Source of the DNA: Gari tellinella
Lineage: Eukaryota; Mollusca; Bivalvia; Cardiida; Psammobiidae
DNA length: 64,000 nt
Assembly: GCA_922989275.2 (NCBI GenBank)
Contig: OV277868.1
Location: 53,070,216-53,134,215 of the forward strand
Reading direction: 5' to 3'
Shown: in pieces, positions 22,834 to 34,546 of the stretch
Layout of the letters: every line of letters starts with the position of its first letter
Position numbering within the stretch: position 1 is the stretch's first letter
Translations under genes and position numbers: made by a program
The notes under the pieces: model-generated
The model's input: the letters and a program-made list of their open reading frames with translations, nothing else
What the model was told of the DNA's origin: nothing
Databases searched by the model: none

Positions 22834-22905
22834 ACGGACGAAGACGGACACTATGCGGTCACAGTAGCTCACCATGTCACTCCGTGCCAGGCGAGCTAAA
22901 AAGTT
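22834..22905 (+). repeat. Dispersed repeat end (GACGACGGACG ... AGCTCACC ... GAGCTAAAAA)
   Basis: GACGACGACGGACGAAGACG, AGTAGCTCACCATG and GGCGAGCTAAAAAG form a pattern I recall from many bivalve genomes. Here it replaces the second arm of P1. Recall only, not a search. Confidence 0.45.
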
Positions 22906-22989
22906 TTCAAAACTTCAGCGCCAACAGAGCTTTGAATTTTCTTTTCATTCATGCCGTGTCGGTTTGTTACCATCTTCTTAGACACGTCA

Positions 22990-24895
22990 ATCGGGAATTA
23001 TAGGTAAAATGCTGAAAGCTATTACGTCACTCTACTCATCAGTCAGATCTTGCGTCCGTGTTAACTCTTTTACAACTGAATGGTTTGATGTAAATTCAGG
23101 TCTCAGACAAGTCTGTATTCTCTCGCCATTGTTATTTAATATGTTTATTAATGACCTTGTTAAATGTCTGAAGCAGTTAGGGATTGGTATCCCCGTAAAT
23201 GATGAAATGTCTGTATTTTACTTCATGCGGACGATATAGTTTTGTTAGCTACAAATGAAGATGATCTCCAGCTTTTGTTAACTACATTACATGCATGATG
23301 TGGCACGAATGAAATGCAAATCAATAGTTCTAAAAGTCAGATTGTACATTTTCGTCCTGTGTCCTTTCCGAGGACCATTTTTAAATTTACATGTGGTGAT
23401 GCAGAATTACAGATAGTAGATAGATACGTTTATCTTGGAATAGTACTTAATGAATTTCTTGATTACAATGTTACTGCAAAGGCCTTGGCTCAGAGTGCTA
23501 GTCGTGCACTGGGTCTGCTTATTGCAAAATGTAAATCAATTGGTGGTTTCACTTATGACGTTTTTACTAAACTGTATGCCTGTAGTCTGGCCCGTTATTG
23601 CATATGGATCTGTTATTTGGGGTGTCAAATCATTTTCTTGCGTAAACGCCGTTCATAATCGAGCTATGCGTTTTTTCTTAGGGGTTGGTAAATATACACC
23701 AAATGCTGCAGTAGCAGGGGAAATGGCTTGGACACCTCCAATAGTTCGACAGTGGAAATCAGTGACTAATACATGGTGTAATTTGAGTGCTATGTCAGGA
23801 TCAAGAGTAAATAAGAGAGTGGCATTATGGGCTTATAACAAATCCAGTAACTCATGTAAAAATTGGTATTTTACAGTTGAAAAGTAATTGATAGCATGTA
23901 ATTTACATCAGTACTGTAACTTAAACACTTTTATGCTTAAAACCAGAATAAAACAGACTGTACCAGATCATCTTACATCTGTATATGTAAACGAATGGAC
24001 ATCTACGATCAATAGAGTTAATGCTACGAACGGTCGTAGTGGTAACAAATTACGCAACTACGCACTGTATAAAGATACATTTGCCGTTGAACAATATTGT
24101 AAGTTGATTTTACCCACCAGACATAGATCTGCACTTTGTAAATTTCGATGTGGAGTAGCACCAATTAGAATCGAAACAGGTCGATATGAAAATTTAGAAA
24201 AAATTGATCGTATATGTCCATTTTGTGAAGAGATAGAATCCGAACCCCACGTCCTTTTTCAATGCCCTGTATACAATGACCTATGTTTGAACATGATTCA
24301 AACTGCTTCTGCTTTGAACGCACATTTTAGCTACTTGTCAGATTATGTCAAGCCAAAATCTAATAAGAATTGTTGCCAAAACCTGTTTTAATATACTTAA
24401 GTCTCGTATCTCACTTCTTAGTAGATAGCTTTGATTAGTCTTATAGTACTTTATATAATTACATAATTATATGTTTTATAGTTGATAGTATCATTTGTGC
24501 TCTTAATGGTTTTATACAATCTCTATTAATACGTTTACAGGAGTTATTGTTTTAGAAAAGTTGGTATTACCGATTTATAATCGTTTACTTTTAATAACTA
24601 TATACTTTAAATCCTGTTTTACTTAACAATTTCCTTCTCCTCATTTTGTAGAAATTTTAGAACGTTACATTAATGGAGGTCGTATATTTCTTTCTTTTTA
24701 GTTTTATGTATATAATACTGTATTTGTATTTCTTAAACTAGTCTTAATTAAATTTATTAAGTAGTAGTGGTATTTGCATTGTGATAAATCTCTTATAATT
24801 CTTTAAAGAATGGTATGGTTTAAAATACTCTTTGTAAGATTTGTTTGTGTATACTATGTTGTAACCATGATGAGACTATAATAAAGAATATATAT
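22990..24895 (+). pseudogene. 5'-truncated second copy of the same LINE
   Basis: Reading begins at GKMLKAITSLYSSV, matching residues around GGKMIKAIKSLYTT of copy 1, so about two-thirds of the element is missing. At least four frame breaks follow, and the YADD region is destroyed (FYFMRTI). The C-terminal match is strong (CKFRCGVAPIRIETGRYEN). The element ends in GATGAGACTATAATAAAGAA. Copies 1 and 2 are divergently oriented, with a family D fragment between them. Confidence 0.85.
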
Positions 24896-25020
24896 CGTCA
24901 AGGTTATTGTACTAATTGGCCATCACTCATTAAAATTAAACACTTCAGTCATAATTGCCAATTATCTCTACCGCACGTCTATATCTCTTTGCACGCTAGC
25001 GGGGGCTCGTAATAATCTGT

Positions 25021-25085
25021 GCAAACAGTTCGGATCCTGATAAACGCCGCGTAACGCGGTGTCTCATCATGATCTAAACTGTTTG
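25021..25085. repeat. P1 palindrome, GGATCC arm version
   Basis: GCAAACAGTTCGGATCCTGA pairs with TCATGATCTAAACTGTTTG around GCCGCGTAACGCGG. The recognisable element ends are gone. Confidence 0.65.
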
Positions 25086-25208
25086 ACATCTGAACCTGTT
25101 TTGAGAGGAGCTTTTGAAAAATCTAGATTTAGAAGAATAGCAGAGGACAATAGAGCCAGCATGAAATACGTGAAATGAGTATGTTATATACAAAGGACGT
25201 TCGCGCCT

Positions 25209-25439
25209 GTGGCCCGTTTCATAAAACTTCGTATGACAAATGTTGTCGTAAGTCAGATTATAAAAGTTTAAATAATTAGTTATATCTCCATCTTAATCTG
25301 TCTTGTGACATCTCTTTGGAATCGTCTTGAAATGAGATGTCCAATACAGGATTAGATAGAGAAATCAGAATTGAAATGTATTTTAAAGTTTCGACTTACG
25401 ACCGTTTTAGTCGTACATAGTTTTATGCAACGGGCCCCT
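25209..25439. mobile_element. Family L MITE with ~45-bp TIRs
   Basis: CTGTGGCCCGTTTCATAAAA at the left is inverted as CAGGGGCCCGTTGCATAAAA on minus at the right. The repeat extends inwards to GTCGTAAGTC. No protein. The termini are of the CAGGGGCC type; superfamily not assigned. Confidence 0.75.
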
Positions 25440-25480
25440 GTTACCATAATACGGAAGCCGGATAGTGCCATGTTTAGAAA

Positions 25481-25808
25481 TACTATTTAATTTTTATCTT
25501 GGAAATTCAAGATAGTATCTTGCAAATTCAAGATAGTATCTTGCAAATTCAAGATAGTAACTTGAAAACTCAAGATACTATCTTAAAAATCCAAGATAAG
25601 TTTTAAATACTATTTAATTTTTATCTTGAACATTCAAGTTATTATCTTGGAAATTCAAGATAGTATCTTGCAAATTCAAGATAGTATCTTGCAAATTCAA
25701 GATAGAATCTTGCAAATTCAAGATAGTAACTTGAAAACTCAAGATGCAATCTTAAAAATGCAAGATAAGTTTCTTGAAAATTCAGCAAACTATCTTGAAT
25801 TTTCAAGA
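25481..25808 (+). repeat. Palindromic ~21-bp tandem satellite
   Basis: Units like TATCTTGCAAATTCAAGATAG repeat about 12 times in two blocks (from about 25481 and 25604) that share the leader ACTATTTAATTTTTATCTTG. Each unit is nearly self-complementary. The open frame at 25626-25973 is a translation of the satellite, not a gene. The array stops two bases before the Tigger terminus. Confidence 0.85.
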
Positions 25809-26340
25809 TACAGTCGAACTTCGAATTCTCGAACCCGGAAAGCTAGAACACGATCGGTTTCTCGAACTCATTTCTTGGTCCCGTTCTATTCTCTATATAA
25901 TCCTTATTGTTCTACCTCTGCTTTCTCGAACACCGAAAGCTGGAATTCTCGAACTGATGTGCCGTCCCCGTGAAGCAGTTTGTTCTTTATTTCACACCTT
26001 ATGACGAACTGTCAAAACGATTAGTCGGCATTGCTTCATGTTATAATTACACCGGCGGCGCGCGGTATTTTCACACCTCGTCAAATTAGCACATTTGCGT
26101 AACTGTCAATTACCAGTTAAAGTGTGTGTTTGCTTAAGTATGCCCCTAATTTGATACGTGTTCACCTAAATTACTTAATGGTTAAAGATAATTAAAGTAA
26201 AAACCAAACAAAGATTAACAATTGTTTAATTAGAATTCTTTTGCTGTGCTCGCTACAAATTAATAAGTGAGCAGGTCGTGTCAATAAAAAAAATCGTATA
26301 AATACAGGCCTGATATGATTCAACTTCATTCTGATTCACA

Positions 26341-27296
26341 ATGTCGAAGAAAGAACCAAAAAAAGCTGAGCAACTTAGTGAAGGACCCGGCAACGGGGGG
26401 ATAGCTAAGTCAGCTTCACAACAAGAAGATTTAGCTGAGCAACTTAGGGAAGGACCCGGAAACGGGGGGATACCTAAGTCAGCTACCGGGAAGCAAGGGA
26501 CGAAGAGGAAACTTGACATGAAGACCATAGAGACCAAGTACAACGCCATACTAGAAGTGGAAAAGGGATTGAAGAGCAAAACTGAAATTGCAAAGATGTT
26601 TGGCATCCCGAAAAACACACTATCCGGGTGGCTAAAAAAAGCAGATTCAATCAAAGAAGGCTTTGCAAAATTTGGTCCGAAGCGTCGTTACATTAGAGAC
26701 GGAGACCATGAAGAGCTGGAATCAGCCGTTTAGCGCTGGTTTTCAGAAACTAGGGCTAGAGACATACCCCTCTCTGGGCCCTTAATTCTGCAGAAAGCAA
26801 GTTTCTTTGCTGAGAAGATTGTTGATTTCAAGCAATCCACGGGATGGCTCGATCGGTTTAAAGAGAGACACGGGATAACCTTCAAAAAGGTCTGTGGTGA
26901 AGGAAAATCTGTTGAATTAAACTCTGAGCACATGGATTCCTGGAACCAGAAGCTTGAGACCATATTGAAAGCCTACAGTCCGAGAGACATCTACAACGCC
27001 GATGAAACAGCTTTGTTTTATAAGCTTACACATGACAAAACCATGGAGTTCAAAAACGTGTCTTGTGTAGGGGGAAAAAGAAGTAAAGAGAGAATTACGG
27101 TCATGGTTTGTTCCAACATGACTGGCGATGACAAAATTCCGATTATGGTGATCGGAAAATTTGGGAAACCACGCTGCTTCAAAAATGCTAAAACTCTGCC
27201 AACAGACTACGAATACAATACCAAGGCGTGGATGACGAGTGAGATATTTAGCCGGTGGTTAATGAAACTTGACCTACGTTTTCAACGAGAGAAACG
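26341..27296 (+). pseudogene. Tigger/pogo transposase, N-terminal half with one nonsense codon
   Basis: The transposase cuts and pastes the element at TA sites. Residues about 58-100 form the pogo/CENP-B type helix-turn-helix (KSKTEIAKMFGIPKNTLSGW). After it come the second CENP-B-like region (TGWLDRFKERHGI) and the first catalytic aspartate in YNADETALFYK (codon 221, 27001-27003). One TAG at 26731-26733 interrupts an otherwise continuous frame, because text on both sides is in the same frame. Coding identity ends at FQREKR, where the LINE starts. Residues 9-50 contain a tandem duplication (AEQL-EGPGNGGI). Confidence 0.85.
27284..27296 (+). repeat. 13-bp target-site duplication, left copy
   Basis: AACGAGAGAAACG occurs here before the LINE 5' end and again, inverted, at 45658-45670 after a LINE 3' tail. 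In the Tigger frame it encodes part of QREKR and lies in both halves. Confidence 0.7.
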
Positions 27297-28730
27297 GAGC
27301 GGGGAGCGGGAAAACATGGCGGCTATGTGAAGTCACAAATATTTCGGTTGTCTTTTGTTTTGGGTTGTTCAAAGAAAAAAGTTTAATGTGAACATTAATT
27401 TATTACTAAAGTGAAGTAAAAGATGTGTGGATTCTAAAACGTGTTCTTTTTGTAAAAAAGATTGATAATAAGCTGTTTTTTGAAGTTTTTGCGAATACAA
27501 TAGACATACACTGCCACGTAGCAATCGTCCATTGACCACTGACCACTGTCACGGAGGACCTCATTGACAATCTTGAACTAGATATTGGATAGGTATAGTG
27601 TTCGTGCTCTACACAAACCTCCATTGGACTTTGTGGTGTGTGTTTGTAATTCTTGTTTTGTGTTCAGTGTACTTGTAAACATGATGTCAGAGGGATGGAA
27701 CACTGACTTTGACACTGATGCAGACGTGGAAGCGTATGACTTGGGTAAGTCGCAGAAACGAAATTCAAACAAGAAACCTAAGTCTAAACAAAAACGTAAA
27801 GGATCACCCCTTGATAAACCTGCTGCTGTCAAGCGTATAAACTCTAATCCTGATATTTCTGAAATGGCTGAAACCAAAAAGAAAGGCGTTCCATTTAGTG
27901 ACCTATTACTACAAACATTTAAGGATCCATATTTCATTGATGGCGCTAGACCATTGTTTGATGCCATGATGTCTACTGTTATAAACAGAACCGTTGAGAA
28001 ATCAGTACAATCTGCAATAGCTGAGTTACAGACGATTTAATTACTGCAAACAACTCCCTCCAAGAGACTGTTAACAGCCAAATAGAGCTCATTGAAAAGC
28101 AAAAGTCTGTTCTTGATAAACAATCCGAAGCTCTTGGATCCAAACAACAAGAGATACTGAACCTAAAGAGCCAGGTTGAAAACACTACATCACAGTTGGA
28201 AACCCTTACTCTACGTCTCAACGATACTGAGCAATACAGTCGCATCAGAGTGTCGAATATGAAAGATATTAACGGGGTCCCTGAAACAACACTCGTTAAA
28301 CGAATGGCAAATTTCATTAACGAACGTGTACTTGTACTTGCAGGCGGACATTGAAAGATGTCACCCAGTTGACAGACCAAATAATAACGGCAGACAACAA
28401 GTACTCGTGAAATTTAATAGATATTTCCCTAAGCAAAGAGTGTTTTCGTCTAAGAAGAATTTAAGAGGCAATAAAGACAAAATTTTCATCACAGAAGACT
28501 TGACTAGGTCAAACCACGCCTTGATCAAAAGCCTAGCAAGCCTAAAACGCGCCAATAAAGTGAACAGCTTCTGGACCAATAATGGCAAGATATTTGCAAA
28601 GAAATCGTACACCGATTCCCCGGTGAAAATAGCCACCAGTTCTGACATTTCAAAGCTCAGCAATGGTGCATAGTCACTACTAGCAGCTGCAACGCCAGTT
28701 GTTTGTTTATACATATATTTGACAGTACTC
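27297..28730 (+). mobile_element. 5' part of a LINE inserted in the Tigger
   Basis: It starts with the GC-rich GAGCGGGGAGCGGGAAAACA directly after the 13-bp duplication, as expected of a full-length LINE 5' end. About 385 bp of leader precede ORF1. No endonuclease or RT follows downstream, so the element is interrupted near 28.7 kb; that right limit is approximate. The matching 3' tail appears to be 45671-45800 on minus. Confidence 0.65.
27681..28673 (+). pseudogene. LINE ORF1 with two frameshifts
   Basis: From ATG 27681 the protein has an acidic start (MMSEGWNTDFDTDAD), a lysine-rich stretch (KKPKSKQKRKG), then a long coiled coil in the next frame (LDKQSEALGSKQQEILNLKS). The third part contains DIERCHPV, ITEDLTRSNHALIKSL and KVNSFWTNNGKIF, a pattern typical of CR1/L1-group ORF1 RRM and C-terminal domains. 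Frame changes are near 28036 and 28340. Its role in the family is RNA binding. Confidence 0.7.
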
Positions 28731-30277
28731 ACGTGACACTGAGGAATTTCCTCAAATGTGCTATTTTTAGCGACTTGACTCATGAGCAGTAATCGGCTTA
28801 TTGAAACACATGTTATTAGACTAGTTACCTTGTGCATTGTATTCTAGAATTTCTATATCCCAATACTCATACAAACTGGTTCCTCATCAAGTCTCTAATT
28901 GATAGTTCGCTATGAATATATGTTTGTAAAGAGTTACATGTATAATCGTGCTCGCTTTCGTTCAAAATCGGCCACTATTGTACATGTACAGCTTACATCC
29001 GTTTAATCCGCTTGTTCTGAAATTTGTCGTCTGCTTACGATTTATTTTCTATCTAGTAGTGTGACTGTCAATACGAACTATTGTACAGTGCTACACAACT
29101 ATATATGAAGTTATATTAATCGATAGTGGTTACCGTAACCGGATGTGACTACTCATTTGAATCGTATCTAATGACGATTCTGATGGGTGATCTCTTCTTT
29201 GGATTAGATAGAGACACGAAGATGAAATACTTAACGCGGCTCCTGATCAGGATCCAAACTGCAAAGGTGTTATTGAGGTTAAATTGCTTACGATCAGGCT
29301 ACTTAAGGTGCATGCATATACTGTTTTGAATGCTATTATGCATATGAGGTTGATATTTTGCATTCGTTCTTTATTTCAATGATCTGAATAGTTTTGGAAC
29401 CCGAGGGAGCCCCGTCTATGGGCGACTTAATTTGGGCCAAAATTGGTTATAAATGTTTAGAAAAGGACTGATTTTGAACAGAAAAACCATTAATAAACAC
29501 AAAATATGATTAACTTATGATTGTTTTAGTCTGCGTGGCAGTCTTTTTTAATCCTGTTCAAACGCCGAGTGTAGTCAGTGTATGATCAGGTTTCAAACCG
29601 TCTGCAATGGATAAAACAGTTCTAGTGTTTATCACGTGTCTAGTACACGCTGTTTATCGGATGAGAAATACGTCCTATCGGATGAGAAATACGTCCTCTT
29701 CACTATACCCATAACCTAATTTGTGGTCTACAACTGTAAAGTAAAATATAGCGACTTTATAAAAGGCCGTCTGCTAAAGAACTGCATGCTATTATGCATT
29801 CTTTCATTACTTTTGCAAGCTGTCGTCTGGACGAGTGTCTTGGATGTTGATCCAAATGTCAGCGCAAAGAGATTTCATAAATTATTTCACAAAAGTATAT
29901 ATTTTTTCAAACATTGAGACTCTTGTGTGACAGTTGACTTATACGGTTGCTTGGTGCAGATACGGATAGTGATGGGGCTCTTGTAGGAGTTTCCATCTTT
30001 GTTCTTGTCCTGCATTAATTTGCTAACCACTAAACTCCAGTGTTCATACTACATGTACACCATGCACTGGCGATCGTTTTAATCGTTTTAAGCGCAAACA
30101 TATACACTGTCGACTGTTATCATATACATGAATATATTAATTGTTATTGGGTGATATTTAAGGATTTGTGTTTTAAATGACATTAACGTTTTTAACGCCA
30201 AACTTTATAGTCTGCTTAAACCCTATCCATGGCAAATGATCGGATGCATGGATGTTGTTGGTTACTCTTCTATAATT
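28731..30277. other. Gene-poor region with P1 remnants
   Basis: It holds half a P1 palindrome at 29242-29268 (GGCTCCTGATCAGGATCCAA), a decayed P1 at 29537-29605, and a 21-bp perfect tandem duplication ATCGGATGAGAAATACGTCC-T at about 29656-29697. P4-like text (TACTCATTTGAATCG) lies at about 29150. No gene is supported. Confidence 0.45.
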
Positions 30278-30344
30278 GCCAAGCAGTCTGGGCTCTGATC
30301 TTACGCCGCGTTACGTGGCGTCTGATCGGGACCCAAACTGTTTG
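30278..30344. repeat. P1 palindrome
   Basis: GCAGTCTGGGCTCTGATCTT and GGCGTCTGATCGGGACCCAA around CGCCGCGTTACGTGGCG. The frame across it is not coding. Confidence 0.6.
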
Positions 30345-31253
30345 TAAAGTCACCCGGTCATTGGCAGCGATTGATCTAATTGGGATCCCTAAGCGGACTT
30401 GGTATTACACTCTAACAATGGTACCTGGCTATCTCTTCCAGATTTCGTTTCGCTGGAGAGATAGACTTGGGTACAGCACGATGTGAAAGTATGTTCCTAT
30501 ACGATCTGGCTTGTCTGTTTTCATACCTTAATCTTGGGGTATGGGAGTAGATGGGTACAGGTCAAAGGTAGCGGATAGTATTCTGACTGTTTCTCATACT
30601 ATCCTAGGACACTTATATTGCGACCAATGACTGAGGTCAAGTTTTTCAGTGTTTTGGCCACGAATAGTGCTTGGCCGGGGCGAAAGTAAAGCGGAAAGCT
30701 CCATAAGTAGCTCTTTGCCTAACTTCCATCCTGCCTGAGAATGTCGTATGTCCTTGACATTATTAACAGATCTTCTTTTGGTGGATCGAAATGCAGGGGT
30801 TATACTGTATGGGTGTTCGTGAAAAACGCGGACTTGTTTTAAAATATTTGTATACCCGTGGACAGAGGGCACCTTACAGTCATGCATACTAAGGGTTTAA
30901 AATGGGTTGTTTCTGTTTTCCTTTATTACATAAATGTAAGTGTAAATTTCCTACATGTTTGTCCAATTTGTATCCATTTAGTTGCTTTACTAGTTTTTTC
31001 TCGTGCATTCTGGACTCATTCTGGTTAATAGTCACATGCATTATGTATAGTTAAATAAGATCGGCTCAATTCTGTTTGCTTGTGTGGGGTAGGATTTCAC
31101 GAGATAAGTACTGGTGATGAACTACACATGATGATAAAAGTTCATGCATGATGTGTATGCGATTTCAAGTACACTTATGAGTAAGTCGTTCTGCTTGTAG
31201 TTACTTGCTTTCTGTATATGGTGCAAGTAGTCACATAACCCTTAACATGCTAG
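30345..31253. other. No gene; a P3-like remnant
   Basis: GGGGCGAAAGTAAAGCGGAAAG at about 30676 is a decayed P2/P3 arm. Nothing else is supported. Confidence 0.4.
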
Positions 31254-31330
31254 GCAAACTTTTGCAATCAGATTGGATCAAAACAGGACGCCATATGGCG
31301 CGGCGTATGATTCTGGATCCAAGGTGTTTG
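31254..31330. repeat. P1 palindrome, decayed
   Basis: GGCAAACTTTTGCAATCAGA and ATTCTGGATCCAAGGTGTTT surround GACGCCATATGGCG. Confidence 0.5.
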
Positions 31331-32648
31331 GCATTTATATTTTTTTTTCTCCTGTTTGATAAGCATACTAGATCTAATTGATTTTGAGTTTTTCAGCAAA
31401 TGACAAATTTGAATACAATTCAGCAATACCTGTCACACTTTTAGAATTAATTTTTGAATAAGAGTGGTCGCATATACATGCACATGAAAATTAACTTGAA
31501 CATAAGCTTAAATACATTTATCTGTTTCGCTATGTGAGTATTGGGACTCGGCTATTCATGCTCATTGTCTACCATGCCTACAGTCGGACTGATGTTGGGC
31601 GGCGGCTTATTATGACTATTGTCTCAGTCTCTGACGTGTGTCCAATGGATGAAGGCTAAGCGGAAAGCTTCTAAGTCAGCTTCCTGCTTTCTTTAACCAG
31701 TGTTTGGATGACGCGGGCCATTCTCTCTCTTTTTTAAGAGGGGGGGGGGGGGGTTAAAATGTACAAACTGTACAATTAAGTCGATAGGTTGCCGTTCAAC
31801 ACAGGCTCGACTGTGTCGTTGGTGAGCAGTTGCCTTAATGATATCTGCCTTATCGAATTAATTAGCCATGTCTGTAACGATAAGTTAGATATGTAAATAT
31901 CTTGTTTCAGTTTTGTTTGTTTACTTAGTTTGACTTAATTTGAATTCATTCATGAACATAATGTTACTCATGAGACATTTTTGTCTATCTTGGGTCCAAG
32001 ATTGGGAATCGTTCTGGTTGGGTCTGGGATCGTTATCGGGCGGCTGGTTGATCTGACTTGAGCTTTCGTTCAGGTCTGACCGATTGGTTGTTCTTGGGTC
32101 GGACTCGGCTCGAGGGGTTCATAACATTGAGGCCCTGGTGTCTACAGTCAGTCCTGCGTTTGCCGGTCACATTTTAGGTCGTTATAGAGACATCGAGGTA
32201 GCACGAAGTTCACTACATGTATTAGATTTAATCTGTGTGCCTTTTTTATGGGTTTTTTATGCATTAAGATGCTGCTTTTCGTACTCATTAGCCACAGATG
32301 GTGCTTATAATTATAAATAGCATTTGTATGATGCGCTTGTCTCTTCAAATAAGTTTGATCGCGGACCTGGGTACGACTGATTATATAACATGCGATTGAA
32401 TCTACTAATTCTAGTATTTAAATTGTGTAGTTTAGTTGTAATGTACTTAAGCCTACATGTATGTCATTATGTATAAATTATGCCTTTTTGAAGTTTTAAT
32501 GACACTCTTTAATTGAGTTAGGACACTCAGTATGTGTCTGTGTATAAATGTTTAGGATACAGGTGGAGGTGCAGTGCAGGATGAGGGTGGTTCGGAAGAT
32601 TCAGTTGGCTCTCTCTCTGCCAAATTATTCGTGCGGGTTTATTTTTTA
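31331..32648. other. No gene; a poly-G tract and a P3 remnant
   Basis: G-run at 31739-31753. GGCTAAGCGGAAAGCTTCTA at about 31657 resembles P3. The 78-codon frame at 32084 has no domain. Confidence 0.4.
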
Positions 32649-32816
32649 TCCCATTCACCGCTTCATTTTCGTCGACTTCAAAAATGGCCAACTAAAATAT
32701 TTCTTTCAGGTTGTATGATTTAAGTAATGTTGTTATGAGTGGAAAACAATTTGGATACTGATCAGACGCTGCGTCACGCTCCGATCAGGATCCACGATAA
32801 GGATCCAAACTTTTTC
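32649..32816. mobile_element. Family I-like MITE with P1
   Basis: CCCATTCACCGCTTCATTTTC at the left is followed by P1 (32742-32815). The right arm carries an extra duplication of the GATCAGGATCC/AAGGATCC segment. The right terminus is not recognised. Confidence 0.5.
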
Positions 32817-33036
32817 CCCTCCTCCTCCTCCTTAATCGCCTTTTGGCGGTATTGGCAGTTAGATAGTTAAAGGCTTTCGATATTGCTTTTGTTTTGCACT
32901 GGGTGGAAAACTTTTGTTAGATTTACTATCACTTAACCGGTATATAGTCCAAGAAGGGCTGTACTGTAATGGATAATGTATTTATACCCTTGCCGTCAGT
33001 GCGGACCAAGAGTCTATAAACATGTTGCTTCAATAA

Positions 33037-33284
33037 CCCATTACCCCATAAATACGCCTTTTACGCCTTGATTTTATTCCTTCACTAAGGAAAATAGTCC
33101 AAATTTACGCAGTGATAAATATGATTAATACATGTAATAATGTGTCCTTTATTCTAGTAGCTGGTAGTTTGGGGCGGACCGAAAGTAAAGCAGAATGCAC
33201 CTTAAGGCGCTTTCTTCTTTACTTTCAACCCGCTTTAAGTGGTTACCAATTTTCAAAATTGGAAAAAGACTATCGGGTAATGGG
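33037..33284. mobile_element. Family B MITE, complete copy (TTAA, P2 core)
   Basis: CCCATTACCCCATAAATACG pairs with ATCGGGTAATGGG, then TTAA. The core palindrome (about 33174-33239) has arms around GAAAGTAAAGCAGAATGCAC with several mismatches. Confidence 0.8.
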
Positions 33285-34546
33285 TTAAGGTCTATCTGGT
33301 TGGGATCTGCACTGCCGGGGTCTTCTTTGTTGGTTTGATTTTGTACCCATATTTATATGCTTAAACAGTTTGCGTTGATCCATGAGTAGCTTGAAAAACA
33401 TCCACACTTTATTTTGCAATGCTGACTTATAATTATGAATTAAACTAAAATATTTTAGTTATTTGTACAACATACCATGGCTCTGGATGTGGGGTGTATT
33501 TCAACAAACTTAGCCGTTGTGCCATCACTGAGCACTTGGATTGGGCAGCTCATTATGGTGAGAGGCCCTGTCACGGAGTTTGGTGGTGGTTATTATTTAT
33601 TTAGGCTGAGATCCATGCGAGTATTTTACTAATATCCCCTGATTGGAGCCTTGGTAACCAAATAGATTGAAAATGATATTCTAATTACTTGTAACCTTTC
33701 CTCCTGAGATAACAGTAAAACTCACCTATATCAAAATGTGTTTAATACAGATTGGTGATCAGTTTGTGGTGAGAGTAAAGCAAAAAGCTCCTTTAGGAAT
33801 TTTCTGCTTTACTATCATCATGCTTTAAGCTAATACCCGTACACAAAGTATTAATACACGCTCAATCTTGGCACTTATGTGATGGAGCAGGTAGCTCAAA
33901 TGTATTCCTACGGAGGAAAGGGTCGAATATTAATAATAAAAAAAACATCACACAAATTGAAATGTATCTTTCATAGTACAATAGTACACGCAGATAGTTG
34001 CGACCCAGATGAGAAGCCCCGTAACATGACATCTTATTATGATCGGAACTACCTGACTGTGCATTTTGTTTTCTTTTTCTTCTTTCGGACGTGTGATGGG
34101 ATCTACTTCATGAACGACCCAAGCCCAAGATACCCGTTCCGTTATCAATGCACATAAATGCATTCATAACTCATGTAAATAGTTACCCTTATTATCTGTT
34201 GTTACTTGTACTAGTAACGTTTTGTATTCATTTACTCTCATACATTTCCTTAAGTTTCCTTTTTTCTTCTACTCTGTTCTCTTGCTTTTCTGACAATCTG
34301 TGTTTAGTTAAGTCTACAGGTGTCCCCATGATATACATTAGCCATGAAGCGGTCCAGATGGATACCCCACGACTAAAGGTAGTACTACTGCCGCATAGGT
34401 AACGACTTGGAGGATATCCATAGGATTGTTTCATGGCAGATGTTTTAGAATGTGTAAAAGTTTTCATGTGCATCATGACGTTTTAGATTTTTTTAGATAC
34501 TGTATCTGGCTTTTGGCAAATTTACAATTCTACCTACATAATATGC
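33285..34546. other. Gene-poor; family C remnant at 33714-33860
   Basis: CAGTAAAACTCACCTATATC begins a decayed family C copy with P3-like arms (GAGAGTAAAGCAAAAAGCTC / TTCTGCTTTACTATCATCAT). Frames at 33879-34476 show no domain. Confidence 0.45.

Larger units (their letters stand above)
25811..27296 (+). mobile_element. Tigger/pogo-type DNA transposon, 5' half
   Basis: The left TIR is CAGTCGAACTTCGAATTCTC, preceded by TA, and shared with the family G MITEs. About 530 bp of leader precede the transposase. The element stops at 27296, where a LINE 5' end begins. Its 3' half lies inverted at 44955-45670. Confidence 0.8.

Noticed and set aside
25626..25973. 115-codon frame made of ILQIQDSILQIQD repeats
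   Set aside because: It is the in-frame reading of the 21-bp satellite and has no start context or homology.
32084..32348. Overlapping 66-78-codon frames
   Set aside because: No splice context, domain or repeat relation; length is within chance.
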